In this document: positions 12,290 to 22,430 of the stretch, in pieces
Numbering within the stretch: position 1 is the first letter of the stretch
Layout: each line of letters begins with the position of its first letter
From: Gordionus sp. m RMFG-2023
Taxonomy: Eukaryota; Nematomorpha; Gordioida; Chordodea; Parachordodidae
Length of the DNA: 64,000 nt
Reading direction: 5' to 3'
Assembly: GCF_954871325.1 (NCBI RefSeq)
Contig: NC_088775.1
Span: 20,995,561 to 21,059,560 of the forward strand
The notes under the pieces: model-generated
What the model was told of the DNA's origin: nothing
Database searches by the model: none
Seen by the model: the letters and a program-made list of their open reading frames with translations, nothing else
Made by a program: the position numbers and the translations under genes

Positions 12290-12605
12290 ATTAAAGCATC
12301 TTCCTAAAGATAGCTGAAATTTACTCATTAATTTTATAATCAAACTCTTATCTAATGTAAACAATGACTTTACAATATAAAATTATTGGGCAATCTTTAA
12401 CCTTTCCCTACAAATGCTATATCCCTCCCAAATCCAACAATATTTTCCTATTTAAACGCAATTTGGAAAACTATGGCTCCTCCTTATGATTGATCACTAT
12501 CTAAAAATCAGATAATGATAATGACAATCTATTTCATCCATTAAATATAAAAAAATAAATAAGGGTCACCTAAATATAGGTACTCAAATTAACATCTATA
12601 GAAAA
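12290..12605. other. AT-rich spacer
   Basis: I see no gene, repeat or element here. The stretch lies between the right target copy of the foldback element and a small MITE. Confidence 0.5.
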
Positions 12606-12746
12606 TAGCGTTGTTAAAAAGTTCGATTCGGGTGGACCCGATTAAGATTTTAACCAAAATAACATTATGTAATTATCGATTTGGCAAATAGCTGGCAAAA
12701 ATGCTTAGGACAGAATCTACCCAAATCGAACTTTTTATCAACACTA
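12606..12746. mobile_element. Small hAT-like MITE
   Basis: The element is 141 bp and its ends are inverted repeats of about 27 bp, starting TAGCGTTGTTAAAAAGTTCG on the left and matching TAGTGTTGATAAAAAGTTCG on the other strand at the right. The flanking octamers ATAGAAAA and ATTGAAAT agree at six of eight positions, compatible with an aged 8-bp target duplication. No coding capacity. The ends resemble those of the MITE at 58093-58241 (TAGTGTTGTTAAACGG). Confidence 0.6.
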
Positions 12747-12925
12747 ATTGAAATATATTAGCTCTATCAAATGCTGAAACTTACTTTAATTAACCTTTCT
12801 TAAACTTTTTGTGATCACAAATTCCCAGATTATTTAAAACTTCTTCAAACATGTTATGGCATTATAATTCCTCTTCTATTTGTCCACACATCATAGACTC
12901 CGACCAAGGTATAGCAGGGGGAGCC

Positions 12926-13195
12926 ATTCGAACCGTATCAGGTCAATTCAGCGAAACATTTATCGCGAATGTCGTTTACGGTGAAGAAATTTTATAGAGA
13001 AGGTAATATCGTGATACCAGTTCCGCGAAACATTTTTAGTGAAGACAATATCATGAAGTCATTCCGCGAATTCATTAGAGCGAATACATTTTAGCGAAAC
13101 TTTTATTGAAACCCTTTACAGCAAATTTTTTACCGGGAATGTATTTGCTCGAAGTCATTATCGCGAAACAATAAATATATTGCGAATGCATTTAT
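12926..13195. repeat. Degenerate repeats of a GCGAAACATTTT-like motif
   Basis: Variants of GCGAA(A/T)CATTT and TCGCGAATG recur about ten times in 270 bases, at uneven spacing. They could be subterminal binding repeats of a DNA transposon or a decayed minisatellite. I could not find matching ends. An open frame of some 50 codons (about 12800-12990, +) runs into this block but has no recognisable motif. Confidence 0.5.
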
Positions 13196-14100
13196 TTAAA
13201 GGAAAAGAAGATATTGAATATTAATTTACTCACAAAAGTTCCTTAAATCATAAATACGAAATGTTTTATGGATCTTGTTACCTATTAAATAAGCATTTAA
13301 ATAAGTAATTTTTTTAAAATTTTCTCAGAATTATTATATTATTATGACACAGAATGGTGATTAATTTGAAAACTCAACATGCTTATGCACTTAAATAAGA
13401 TAAATAGTAAATATTTCTGAGCAATATATTATATTTTATAAAATTCCAAGAACATAAAATTTTTACTTAGGAAAATCATCTTTTGGGAATTCATTAAAAA
13501 TTACTAGTAATTATCACGGATCATGGATTTAAAAAATAATTATATATATTTTATATAATATGTCAATCATATATTTTAAAAAATAATTATTATTATAAGA
13601 TTGATAATATTTTTATTTTTTTTGTAAATTCTAGGATTTTAAATAAAAAAATACTGAACTCAAATTCTGATCTTAAACAAATGGAACACATTACCACATG
13701 ATTTTCTTATTCTGGGTTAAAGAAGTTATTATAAAGAAATATTATTCTGTGACAAGGTTCACATCGTAGAAGAATTATAGGACAGGGTTCCTAATAAATT
13801 ATAATCATTAGGATTTACAAGTAATTTTTTATATACACACAACGCAAATTTCTGAAGATAATTAATTTTTAAAATAATTAAAAATTTTGGTAGTAAAATT
13901 TTGTTTTAAGTACATAAATGAAAATAAGGTTTATTATTTCATTAGTTCTCATAGTAGTCCTACTTTTAATAAAATGCAAATTTATGAGAATAAAATTTTT
14001 AAGTTTTTAATTCGAATTTTGATAAATTAGATGTGACCAATAGTATGGTTACAGCTTCAATTTTTTTCATATTATATATATATCATTAATTTTTGTTCAA
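13196..14100. other. AT-rich region, no gene seen
   Basis: Low-complexity AT-rich DNA without a convincing reading frame or element end. The 5' boundary of the LTR remnant that follows is not visible and may lie in here. Confidence 0.5.
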
Positions 14101-15735
14101 CAATTAGTTAAGAAAATTAGGAAGAAATATTTTACAAATAAAGCGAGTAAGTTAGATGATTCAAATTTTATAGATGTAATATCTATGGCGTCTCCTAAGT
14201 CTTTAGATTTTTCTGAAGATATAAAAAATAGTTTGAATGTGATTTTATTTAAACTTAAAAATTCAAATATTAAAAAAATAAATAATTCCAGTGGGAAAAG
14301 GAGTCAAGTACTAATGAAGTACTTCCTGTCTGTAAAAATATTATGATATCGAAAGATATATAAATGATAATTTAAATTCACTTGTGAGTAAAATTAAAAT
14401 GCAAATATCTGAGATTGTGATTGATAACCCTGTGGAGGTTATAAAAATAAGCAAAGTTAAAGTGAATATTTAATTCTATGTGAGATCATAGAAATTAAAG
14501 AAAGTTTAAAGAATCTTTCTAAAGACATATATATACTTAGAAATAATAATAACAATTTAGGTGATCGAACATGAAGACTCTATAAGTGATATGATATAAG
14601 TTTGTCATCGATGCGGCATCTTAGGTCATATAAAAAGAAATTGCACTGTGAAAGAAGTAAATTTTAAAAAAGAGACCACCAGTTTTGGTAAATCCGGTGG
14701 TTCGCAACCTTAATAAGCCTATTATTTCAAATCTAAGTGAAAAAGATAATGGATAGTGCTCGAATGTGCTCCAGATGTGAAGAAATGGGTCATATTGCTA
14801 TGACTTGTGTTCAATCCATAAGTGGATTGCAGTGACTATATGACTTGCGAGAAAGTCATATAAAAATTGAGAAACCATATATTTATGATAGCAAAATTTT
14901 TAGCATATATAGTGTTGTAAAATTTCTTCGGATATATTTAATAAAAAATACAATGATAATCTTAAATTGAATTTTAACTCGAATAAAAAGAGTTGCAGTG
15001 TTGGAAATTTTTATTGTCATTTAGATGAAATAAAAAGTTTTAAATTGAATTATAATCTGAATAAAAATTATTGTAATAAAGGCGAAAAATATCCATGGAG
15101 TTATAATTAAAAAATTATTGATAAACAGAAGCCATTAAATTCAGGGACGAATTTTAGGCATGAATATTAATTATATTGAAAGTGAAAATTCAAATATTAT
15201 AAATATAATTCAGCCGATTAGAATGCATAAAATTCTAATGACTGAAAGAGAAGATGGTCAGTGTTCATGTCCTCGTGTTAATGTGAAAATTTATAGATAA
15301 AATATTGAAATGTTATTTGATACCGGAGCAAGTATTTCAATAATGTCTAGAGCAAATTATTACAAATATTGGCCTGAGGGTGTACTTGAAAAAGAATCTA
15401 TGTGTTTAAGACAATTTGATAGGTCTGAAATTGTGGTTTTAGGTAAAACAAGATTGGTGGTTCTCAATGATAGACCATTTTTTCTTGATGGTAGAAGAAA
15501 ATGTTGAAACTAATATGGGTTTGAGATTGGATTACCAAACTTGGTCCTCACAATTTGGAATATTTTTACAATAAATAGTGATTTGAAATTAAATAATGCT
15601 GAACGAAAAATTATTGCGGATAACGTTCGAAATAAAATTAGTAAAATAGAAATGATGGATTTAATAAGAGAGGAAGTGAATCCCCTCATTAATTCTGATA
15701 TATGTGAAATTTCAGCTGAATTAATTGATAAATAG
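14100..15735 (+). mobile_element. Gag-protease LTR retroelement remnant (Ty3/gypsy-like), broken
   Basis: The interior has an E/K-rich gag-like part, two CCHC zinc knuckles (about 14605-14650, CHRCGILGHIKRNC; about 14765-14815, CSRCEEMGHIAMTC), then a retropepsin-like protease at about 15270-15500. Its active site is LFDTGASIS, preceded by CPRVNV. A charged stretch follows to 15735. No reverse transcriptase, RNase H or integrase motif follows. The same module (CPRV..., LLDTGATIS, YYKYWP/FYKLWP) occurs at about 30000-30200 on the - strand, so both belong to one family. Several interruptions; a fossil. Its ends are not resolved. Confidence 0.7.
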
Positions 15736-15754
15736 GATAGTTTTTAATATACAG

Positions 15755-15995
15755 GGTTTCCCATTCAAAAAAGGAAAAGTCCCAATCAAAAGAGAAAAAG
15801 TTTCATTCATAAAAGAAAAAGGTTTGATCAAAAAAGGAAAAGGGTTAATCATAAAAGGAAAAGGTCTAATCAAAAAAGGAAAAGGTTCGATCAAAAAAGG
15901 AAAGTGTCAATAAATTCACAAAAGGAAAGGAAAAGTGTCAATCAAAAAAAGAAAATTTCCAAAAGGAAAGGAAAAATGTCAATCAAAAAAGGAAA
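15755..15995 (+). repeat. Purine-rich minisatellite
   Basis: A unit of about 18 bases, close to AAAAAAGGAAAAGGTYTGAT, is repeated with variants about ten times and then decays into AAAAGGAAAGGAAAA runs. It follows the gag-protease remnant. It may have grown out of a polypurine tract, but that is a guess. Confidence 0.75.
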
Positions 15996-16036
15996 ATTCC
16001 CATTTAAAAAATAGAAATCGTTATTATTTTAAAAAA

Positions 16037-16305
16037 AATTGTTATTTACTTTTGAAAAGTATATATGTAGAATTTATTAGGTTAATAGGGAGTTAGTTAT
16101 ATTTTATAATAAATAAAATTAAAATAAAGTAATTTTGTATCACACCATATTAGCACTTACCCAGGGCCTAACCGATACAAATAAGATTGTCCGGCTAGTA
16201 AGTATCAAACAACTTCTACGAAAATACACTCAGAGGAAGGGTTGCCAGGCAAAATTTTAAAATTGCAGAAGAAATTTGGTATTTTGTGGGTGAAATATGA
16301 AAATT
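16037..16305 (+). repeat. Inverted duplication, left copy
   Basis: This is the reverse complement of about 20585-20870, with few differences. It contains the 3' half of an LTR of the 20752-25614 element (16037-16158, ending ATATTAGCA), then 85 bases of the sequence flanking that LTR (CTTACCCAGGGCC...), then a hAT terminus like that of the MITE at 20107-20671. LTR, flank and hAT end are shared in the same order, so this is a copied segment and not independent insertions. It breaks off inside the LTR at about 16037. Confidence 0.75.
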
Positions 16306-16530
16306 GCTGTGCTTTAAATCATTAAATACTCGAACGAAGGCAATATTTTGTTTAACCCCCGAAAATTCACTGTGTTTTTAAATTTCAAAACTTGCTATAA
16401 TTTTTTACACTTTATTGAATTTATTCTATTTATTTCTTTAATTCCATAATCCATAATAATAAAAAATAAATACATATTATAAATCCAAATTTTTACTTAG
16501 AAAAAGAAGAATGTCTATTTTTTTTTATTT

Positions 16531-16610
16531 CAATTGTGTACACCTTTCCTCTAATAGACGATTGACTTCAGAAAATAATCTTTCACTAGAAGCCGAATTT
16601 GCCAGGGCTT
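16531..16610 (-). pseudogene. hAT transposase C-terminal fragment
   Basis: The - strand reads ALANSASSERLFSEVNRL and continues with LEERCTQLK, the typical core of the hAT dimerisation domain. It lies about 290 bases from the hAT terminus GGGTTGCCAGG at about 16249, so it probably belongs to that hAT copy, whose other end is not seen. Only this short piece is recognisable. Confidence 0.7.
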
Positions 16611-16974
16611 ACAAAATTTTACTTTCTAATTTTCTCAAAAGGGGAAATAAATTTTCCTGCTTCCAAAACTTCAAAATATTGCCATTGTTATTTATTTTAT
16701 TTTTTAAAATTTTATTTTGATAATATTGATATTGGTATATATTTTTAAAAAAAATGATAAAACACTAAAATATTAAAACTATGTAAAAATATATTAATCT
16801 CAACTTAAAATTTGTTCGTTGTTATAAATAATTTAGTTTTAACAATCTCTAAATGAGTCTGACCTTATTTGACTCAACCTAAAGATACATAGTATTTTTC
16901 CTTATTCATAATTGATTTTTAAAAACAGCTAAACTCAATATTACATCCAAATAAACCATTAAAATTTTTATATA

Positions 16975-17479
16975 CTGAACCGTAACCAAACTGAACCGTA
17001 ATCAAACTGAACCGTAACCAAACTGAACCGTAATCAAACTGAACCGTAACCAAACTGAACCGTAACCAAACTGAACTGTAACCAAACTGAACCGTAACCA
17101 AACTGAACCGTAACCAAACTGAACCGTAACCAAACTGAACCGTAACCAAACTGAACCGTAACCAAACTGAACCGTAACCAAACTGAACCGTAACCAAACT
17201 GAACCGTAATCAAACTGAACCGTAACCAAACTGAACCGTAATCAAACTGAACCGTAACCAAACTGAACCGTAACCAAACTGAACTGTAACCAAACTGAAC
17301 CGTAACCAAACTGAACCGTAACCAAACTGAACCGTAACCAAACTGAACCGTAACCAAACTGAACCGTAACCAAACTGAACCGTAACCAAACTGAACCGTA
17401 ACCAAACTGAACCGTAACCAAACTGAACCGTAACCAAACTGAACCGTAACCAAACTGAACCGTAACCAAACTGAACCGT
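16975..17479. repeat. 16-bp minisatellite, about 31 copies
   Basis: The unit is CTGAACCGTAACCAAA, with occasional C-to-T variants at a few positions. Since 16 is not a multiple of 3 and no phase of the - strand gives a stop, all three - frames stay open over the array and encode the same 16-residue repeat VTVQFGYGSVWLRFSL. I treat these frames as a by-product of the repeat. To the right lie CCGTTATAAATGTTCGGG and TCCCTG, which look like a hAT end (CAGGGACCCGAAC on the other strand). The array may therefore be an expanded subterminal repeat. Confidence 0.95.
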
Positions 17480-18029
17480 TATAAATGTTCGGGTCCCTGC
17501 TTAAATGTTTAATGAAATGCTATATTGCATTGAATAATTCGGATTTTTTATAAATATATTTTTTAAAACAAAAAAGTCTTAACCTCATCCCTTTTAATTC
17601 ATTATTTGCCTTAATTTTATACTATTTACTTTTTTTTAAATTCTCTTTTTAAATCCCTTATTTTGGCCTTTGGTGCCAGCCGCAAAAAAAGAGAAGAAAA
17701 AGTAATTATATTATTTTATTTTTTATTCATGGGGATTCGCAATATTTTTTAAATATTTTTAAAAAGAATATTTAAAAAAAAAGATCCCGATTGAATCCCC
17801 ACGTTGGGATTCTGAATCCCACATGATTCCATATCCCAATACGACATATATATATATATAACTAATTAATTATGTAAATCAAATTGATTTAAATTGTATT
17901 CAATAAATTTGTATTTTAATATTCTATTGTAATATTAGGCATGTATTGTATAATATAATAAAAATGATTTGATATAATTAAAAATATTGAAATAAATTTA
18001 ATGCTAAATAAACTTTTGTAGCTTAATAA
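17480..18029. other. Spacer with hAT-like end fragments
   Basis: No gene. At 17780-17850 there are G/C-richer words (GATCCCGATTGAATCCCC, TGGGATTCTGAATCCC) with partial dyad symmetry, of the sort seen near ends of decayed DNA transposons. No matched pair of ends could be drawn. Confidence 0.4.
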
Positions 18030-18171
18030 AAAAATTAGATAGGATCGGACAGACCGGACTGGACCGGACCGATGGTCCCACAGTCGGGTCTCATTTGACT
18101 TAACGGTCCATCGGTCCGGTCTTATTTTAGACAAAAAGAGACCGGACGGAACCAGACCGTTGCAAACACTA
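18030..18171. repeat. Decayed transposon end with ACCGGACC/GGTCCGGT repeats
   Basis: Repeated GGACCGGAC/GGTCCGGT words in both orientations run up to CCAGACCGTTGCAAACACTA. On the other strand this begins TAGTGTTTGCAACGGTCTGG, as in many hAT ends. The partner end was not found. The short - strand reading frame over it is a shadow. Confidence 0.45.
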
Positions 18172-18189
18172 CATGGAAGAATGTCATCA

Positions 18190-18490
18190 TTTTCGTCATC
18201 AATATTATCTTAAAAATTAATATAACCTATATATAATCACCGTAATCAAGAATTGAACGTTTTCGTATAATCTTAATGTTAATTTTAATTTTTATCAACT
18301 TTCCTATCATCTTAATGTTAATTTTTATTTTTTCTATCAACTTTCCTATCTTCTTAATCTTAAATAAATCGATGGAGACTATATATCTCTAATGTTAAAT
18401 TTTAAGAAATTTTTTTGTATACACGGGATTCGAACCCATGATTTAACGTTTTAAAGGCAAACGTTCTTCCCACTCAGCCACCTTCTATAT
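18190..18490 (-). mobile_element. tRNA-related SINE candidate
   Basis: On the - strand, from about 18485, there is a tRNA-like head with a good A box (TGGCTGAGTGG) and a perfect B box (GGTTCGAATCC) at the right spacing for an internal RNA polymerase III promoter. The T-arm (ATGGG/CCCGT) and an anticodon-like stem (CGTTT/AAACG) can form. The acceptor stem cannot and position 33 is not U, so it does not look like a working tRNA gene. Downstream are two to three tandem copies of a block of about 45 bases ending GGAAAGTTGATA. This fits a SINE head plus body; a decayed tRNA gene is the alternative. Confidence 0.55.
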
Positions 18491-20098
18491 TACATCTTGT
18501 AATATATCTTATATATGTTATTATTTTGCTATTAATTTATATAATTTAGATCTTATTTAAAAAGAATACTAACCTCACCTCAAATTATGATAAGAATGAA
18601 TATTATTAAATTTAAAATAGCAAATTAAATTATATTTAGCTGATTGAAAAATCAACATTTATCTCATATTAATTTTAGCGTAAGTATTTATATTCAATCA
18701 AAGTAAAATTTATTAATTTTTATAAATTATTTTTATATTACAATTTAGATTTAACAAATAAATTTAAATTATTTACCACCCCAAAATATGGTAATAAATT
18801 TTTTTTTTATCTCAAACACAATATGGGAGCTCTGCAAATAGTATAAAATATCTATTTATCAAAATGCCAGAAAATTAACCTCCCTCACTAATCCCAAATA
18901 CTTATTATAATTTAGATTTAACAAATAAATTTAAAGTATATTTAGCCAATACATTTATCTCATATTACCACCCCAAAATATGCCAGTATAAAAATTTTAT
19001 ATCAACAACAATATTTGAACTCTGAAAATGACATACAATACCAATTTATCAATATCTACACTACATTTTTGATTACAATTTCATATATTTTACGCTAAAT
19101 TTAATTAAATGAATAAATAATCACTAAAATTTCTCATTTATTTTATATAAAAAATGTATTTAAAAAAAATTCATATAATAGTTCAAGATTTTATTATTCC
19201 CGTCATTCCTGACGGGTCATCAACTAGTAATTAATATAATAGAATAAAATAAAATAAATACCAATTCCATTGCAATTGAAAATGGCAAATTCGATGGATT
19301 GTAATATCAGAATTTGCTTGTTATTGATAACTCGGACATAATATTTAATTAATATTTATATATTCTTTTTTATATATAAGTTTTAATATTTTACATATAT
19401 ATATAATTTTTTAATATATATATTAATATTAAGTTGTATGCTCATATGAAATAAAATAAATTTTACATTCAAGTATTTTTATTTATAATATAAAAAAGCG
19501 TTAAATAGAAGTTTATCAAAATGTATCTTAAAAAGTATCTAAAAACAGATACAGAATCAAAAATCTATCTAGATACAGTTACAACATTTTTATATCTAGA
19601 TTCTTTAACAACTCTGCAAATTTTAATGTTATTTTTTTTAAATTTTTTATTAGGGTTATTTTTTCATAGTTTATTTTACGCATGACCTTTAAAGGTGGTT
19701 TTTTATATACAGTGTTCTAGTAAAACTGATACTTTTTTTGTTTTAGCAATAAATCTGTCAATTCTAAAAGTAATAAAATAAAAATTTAATGATTAGATTA
19801 AGGAAGATTAATTTCCACTAAATTTGTCATTATCTACCCACAGGGTCTAAAGTTATATACATTCAAAGTTGGACAAACAAAATTTGAACTTTTCAACATA
19901 TAAAATTTTATCTTTTATTAACCTTTACGATTTGACAAAAACTTGAAAATATCATTATTATTCATTTGAGTCAAGTTGTACTAATGATTAGCTGCAACTT
20001 ATTTCTCATTGAAACTGCAACACACTCACTATCATTTTTCACATTTACCAGGAGTTATTGTCAACACATTTTCATCCTTAAACCATATAAATGTACTA
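18491..20098. other. AT-rich region with direct repeats
   Basis: No clear gene. A block holding TTTAGATTTAACAAATAAAT and CACCCCAAAATATG occurs twice (about 18740-18800 and 18905-18985), so part of it is a decayed tandem duplication. At about 19741-19777 (-) a short frame follows a good acceptor (TTACTTTTAG); it could be the last exon of the coding trace described for 20040-20752. Confidence 0.4.
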
Positions 20099-20750
20099 CC
20101 TCTGAGCAGGGTTGCCAGGTCTCCCCCTATTAAACGAGAGACTCTCGCAATTTTTTTAATTTACACGCAGACATCTCATCTCACTCCCTTAAAACTACCG
20201 CAAAAATCTATCGTAATTTTTAAATTACTCCCTTTTGTTTTAGAATTTTAACGTTTATAATATATAAATAATAATTTAGAGAAACAGTAATTGATTATTT
20301 TTATATTTATTAAATAAATTTTAAATATTTATTCAAAAAACATGTCAAGTTTGTAAATTTCTTTCTATCCTTACCTTAATCATATGTTCTATTTTTATCC
20401 GATAACAAATCAACATTATTCATTGATATTTTATTATTTTCATGTGTGTTACCTCTTTTGAAAAATATTATCTATTTTGAAATTATAAAACGTTACCGAC
20501 TTTTTTAATATTTATATGAAGTAATTATAAGAATTAATAGGGGGTTAACTAAGCCAATTCACAATCCCGGCCGATTTTTAGCAATTTTTAAATTTCTACA
20601 GAAATTTTCATATTTCACCCAAAAAATACCAAATTTCTTCTGCAATTTGAAAATTTTGACTGGCAATCCTGCCTCTGAGTGTATTTTCGTAGAGTTGTTT
20701 GATACTTACTAACCGGACAATCTTATTTGTATTGGTTAGGCCCTGGGTAA
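20040..20750 (-). pseudogene. Coding trace split by the MITE
   Basis: On the - strand, from 20751 to 20680 and, skipping the MITE and one target copy, from 20098 to about 20055, a frame stays open: it begins LTQGLTNTNKIV, passes STFIWFKDEN and ends at LTITP before a donor (CCTG|GTAAAT). A phase-compatible acceptor at about 19777 would add ELTDLLLKQKK. Upstream the trace reaches the LTR element and beyond it the frame at 25628-25852. I do not recognise the protein. The MITE and the LTR element both sit in it, so if it was a gene it is dead. Confidence 0.35.
20107..20671. mobile_element. hAT MITE of 565 bp
   Basis: The ends are CAGGGTTGCCAGG and TGGCAATCCTG, with a perfect 8-bp target duplication CCTCTGAG (20099-20106 and 20672-20679). 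The ends match those of the foldback hAT at 4595-12281 and of the hAT end at about 16249, so this is a deletion derivative of the same family. No transposase remains. Confidence 0.88.
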
Positions 20751-20870
20751 GTGCTAATATGGTGTGATACAAAATTACTTTATTTTAATTTTATTTATTA
20801 TAAAATATAACTAACCCTATTAACCTAATAAATTCTACATATATACTTTTCAAAAGTAAATAACAATCAA
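20585..20870 (-). repeat. Inverted duplication, right copy
   Basis: This is the reverse complement of 16037-16305. It covers the inner end of the MITE, the segment between MITE and LTR, and 118 bases of the LTR. The MITE and LTR insertions must both predate the duplication. Confidence 0.75.
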
Positions 20871-20965
20871 TATAACTATTAGATTAATATTATGTTATGT
20901 GAAAGAAATAATATAACAAGTCCGTAAGGTAAAATTTAAGTTAATATAATTCAAATATATCAACA
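20752..20965 (-). repeat. 3' LTR of the gag-only element
   Basis: Directly preceded on the - strand by a purine tract ending GGGGGAA. Slightly shorter than the 5' LTR because of an indel near ATTACTACACCA. Confidence 0.8.
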
Positions 20966-21615
20966 TTCCCCCTTCTGTTCTTTCTTCAATCTTTCTGTGT
21001 TCCTGGCAGTCGTTGTAGAACTCGCTTCCAATCGTTTGTTGTTTTTGTACGTTATCCTGTCCTCGATCCCGTTCTGTTCAAATCGTTATCAATAATTCGT
21101 CGTTTAGTATAGAATTTTGTTGAGTGTCAGATAAGAATAATAGAATGTTTTAGTAGAATATTGAATTGAATAGGAATCATTGAATTAGAATGATAAAATT
21201 GGAATAATAGAATAATATTCAAATAGAATAATTGATATGTGATTCGCGTTTTAGTTTGGCGTTTAAATTTATTTTTATATTTTGCGTTTTATATAATTTT
21301 TATATATGTATATCGATTTTTATTTTTATATATTAATAATGATTTCCACGAGGTTTAAAATGTGCAAGTAGAATATTATGCACACTTCCCTCTCTTTATT
21401 TTAAAGTTTAAATTTAACACGTCTTTGTTTTTTAATTTAAAAAGCGTCTTAATATAATAATTTTTCTCCAAATTATATTTTGTAAAAAATAATTTCTCTA
21501 GTCTTAAATATTTAGTAAATGATCTCTTTAATTCCTAGTTATAATATTATTTTCTATTCTCCTTTTAATACTTTTTTTCTTCACAAATTTTTTATCATTT
21601 TGTATATTAATTGAA

Positions 21616-22400
21616 TCACCTATTTTTTTTTGTTACTAATTTTACTTTATATTCTATAATGTGATTTATACATTTTAATTTATAAGACTTTATACAGTCT
21701 TCATATAAAAATTGTAAAGAAATTACATTAAAATTTTTAGTTATAATTTTTAAATTTTTATATATTTTAGTACGAAATATGTCCCTTATATTTTTATTTT
21801 TAATTTCACAAAAAAATTTCTTATTAACGTCTTTCCAATTTTGATAAGAGACTGAATCATAATCAGACTCAAATAAATGTGGTATTATGTTTAAATCGAC
21901 TAACTTATTTTTCTCAGTAATTTTATTGCAAGATTTATTTTGAATTTTATTATGATAATTATTATTGTAATTATAAGTTTTAGATCGAAAATTATTATGT
22001 TTTTGATCCCACTTTGGATAATACATTTCTATTTTGATCTTTAAGTTATTTCTTTATTTTTATATTATTGTATAACACATTTTTTTTTATATCTAACCAT
22101 CCTTAGGTTATAACGTTAGTATCGATGTCTTCTGCCTCACATACAGTTTTTATCATCTCATTAATTTTATCTAAATCTTTTATTTTAATTTTTCGTCAGA
22201 TTAACTTGTTCTATAGAATTCTAGGACTTTACTAAAATTTTAAGTTTTTTTTATTCAGCCTCTGAGCTTTAACGATTAATTTAAGAAATTCGATAATAAT
22301 CTCATCATTTCTACAATTGTTTTAATATTAAAATAATCATTTATCGCTTCGTTTATACACTTTATTTATTTATTTTTATAATATATGAATTTCTCTTTGC
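21616..22400 (-). pseudogene. gag-like region of the gag-only element (fossil)
   Basis: The - strand encodes a Lys/Asn-rich protein part. The longest open stretch (21616-22026) begins with an Asn/Tyr/Lys-rich segment (YNYNNNYHNK) like the gag tails of the two gypsy copies, then a charged helical region. No zinc knuckle is seen. The region is interrupted. Confidence 0.45.
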
Positions 22401-22430
22401 TCAAATTAACAGTATCATTTATTATATATG

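Noticed and set aside
16919-17469. Five overlapping long reading frames on the - strand with VTVQFGYGSVWLRFSL repeats
   Set aside because: They are the three phases of one 16-bp minisatellite. A real gene would not be open in every frame over the same bases.
16975-17479. CRISPR-like array
   Set aside because: The repeats are directly adjacent with no spacers, and the DNA is animal.
18416-18490. Working tRNA gene on the - strand
   Set aside because: The B box and T-arm are good, but no acceptor stem pairs and the base before the anticodon position is not U. A SINE head or decayed tRNA fits better.
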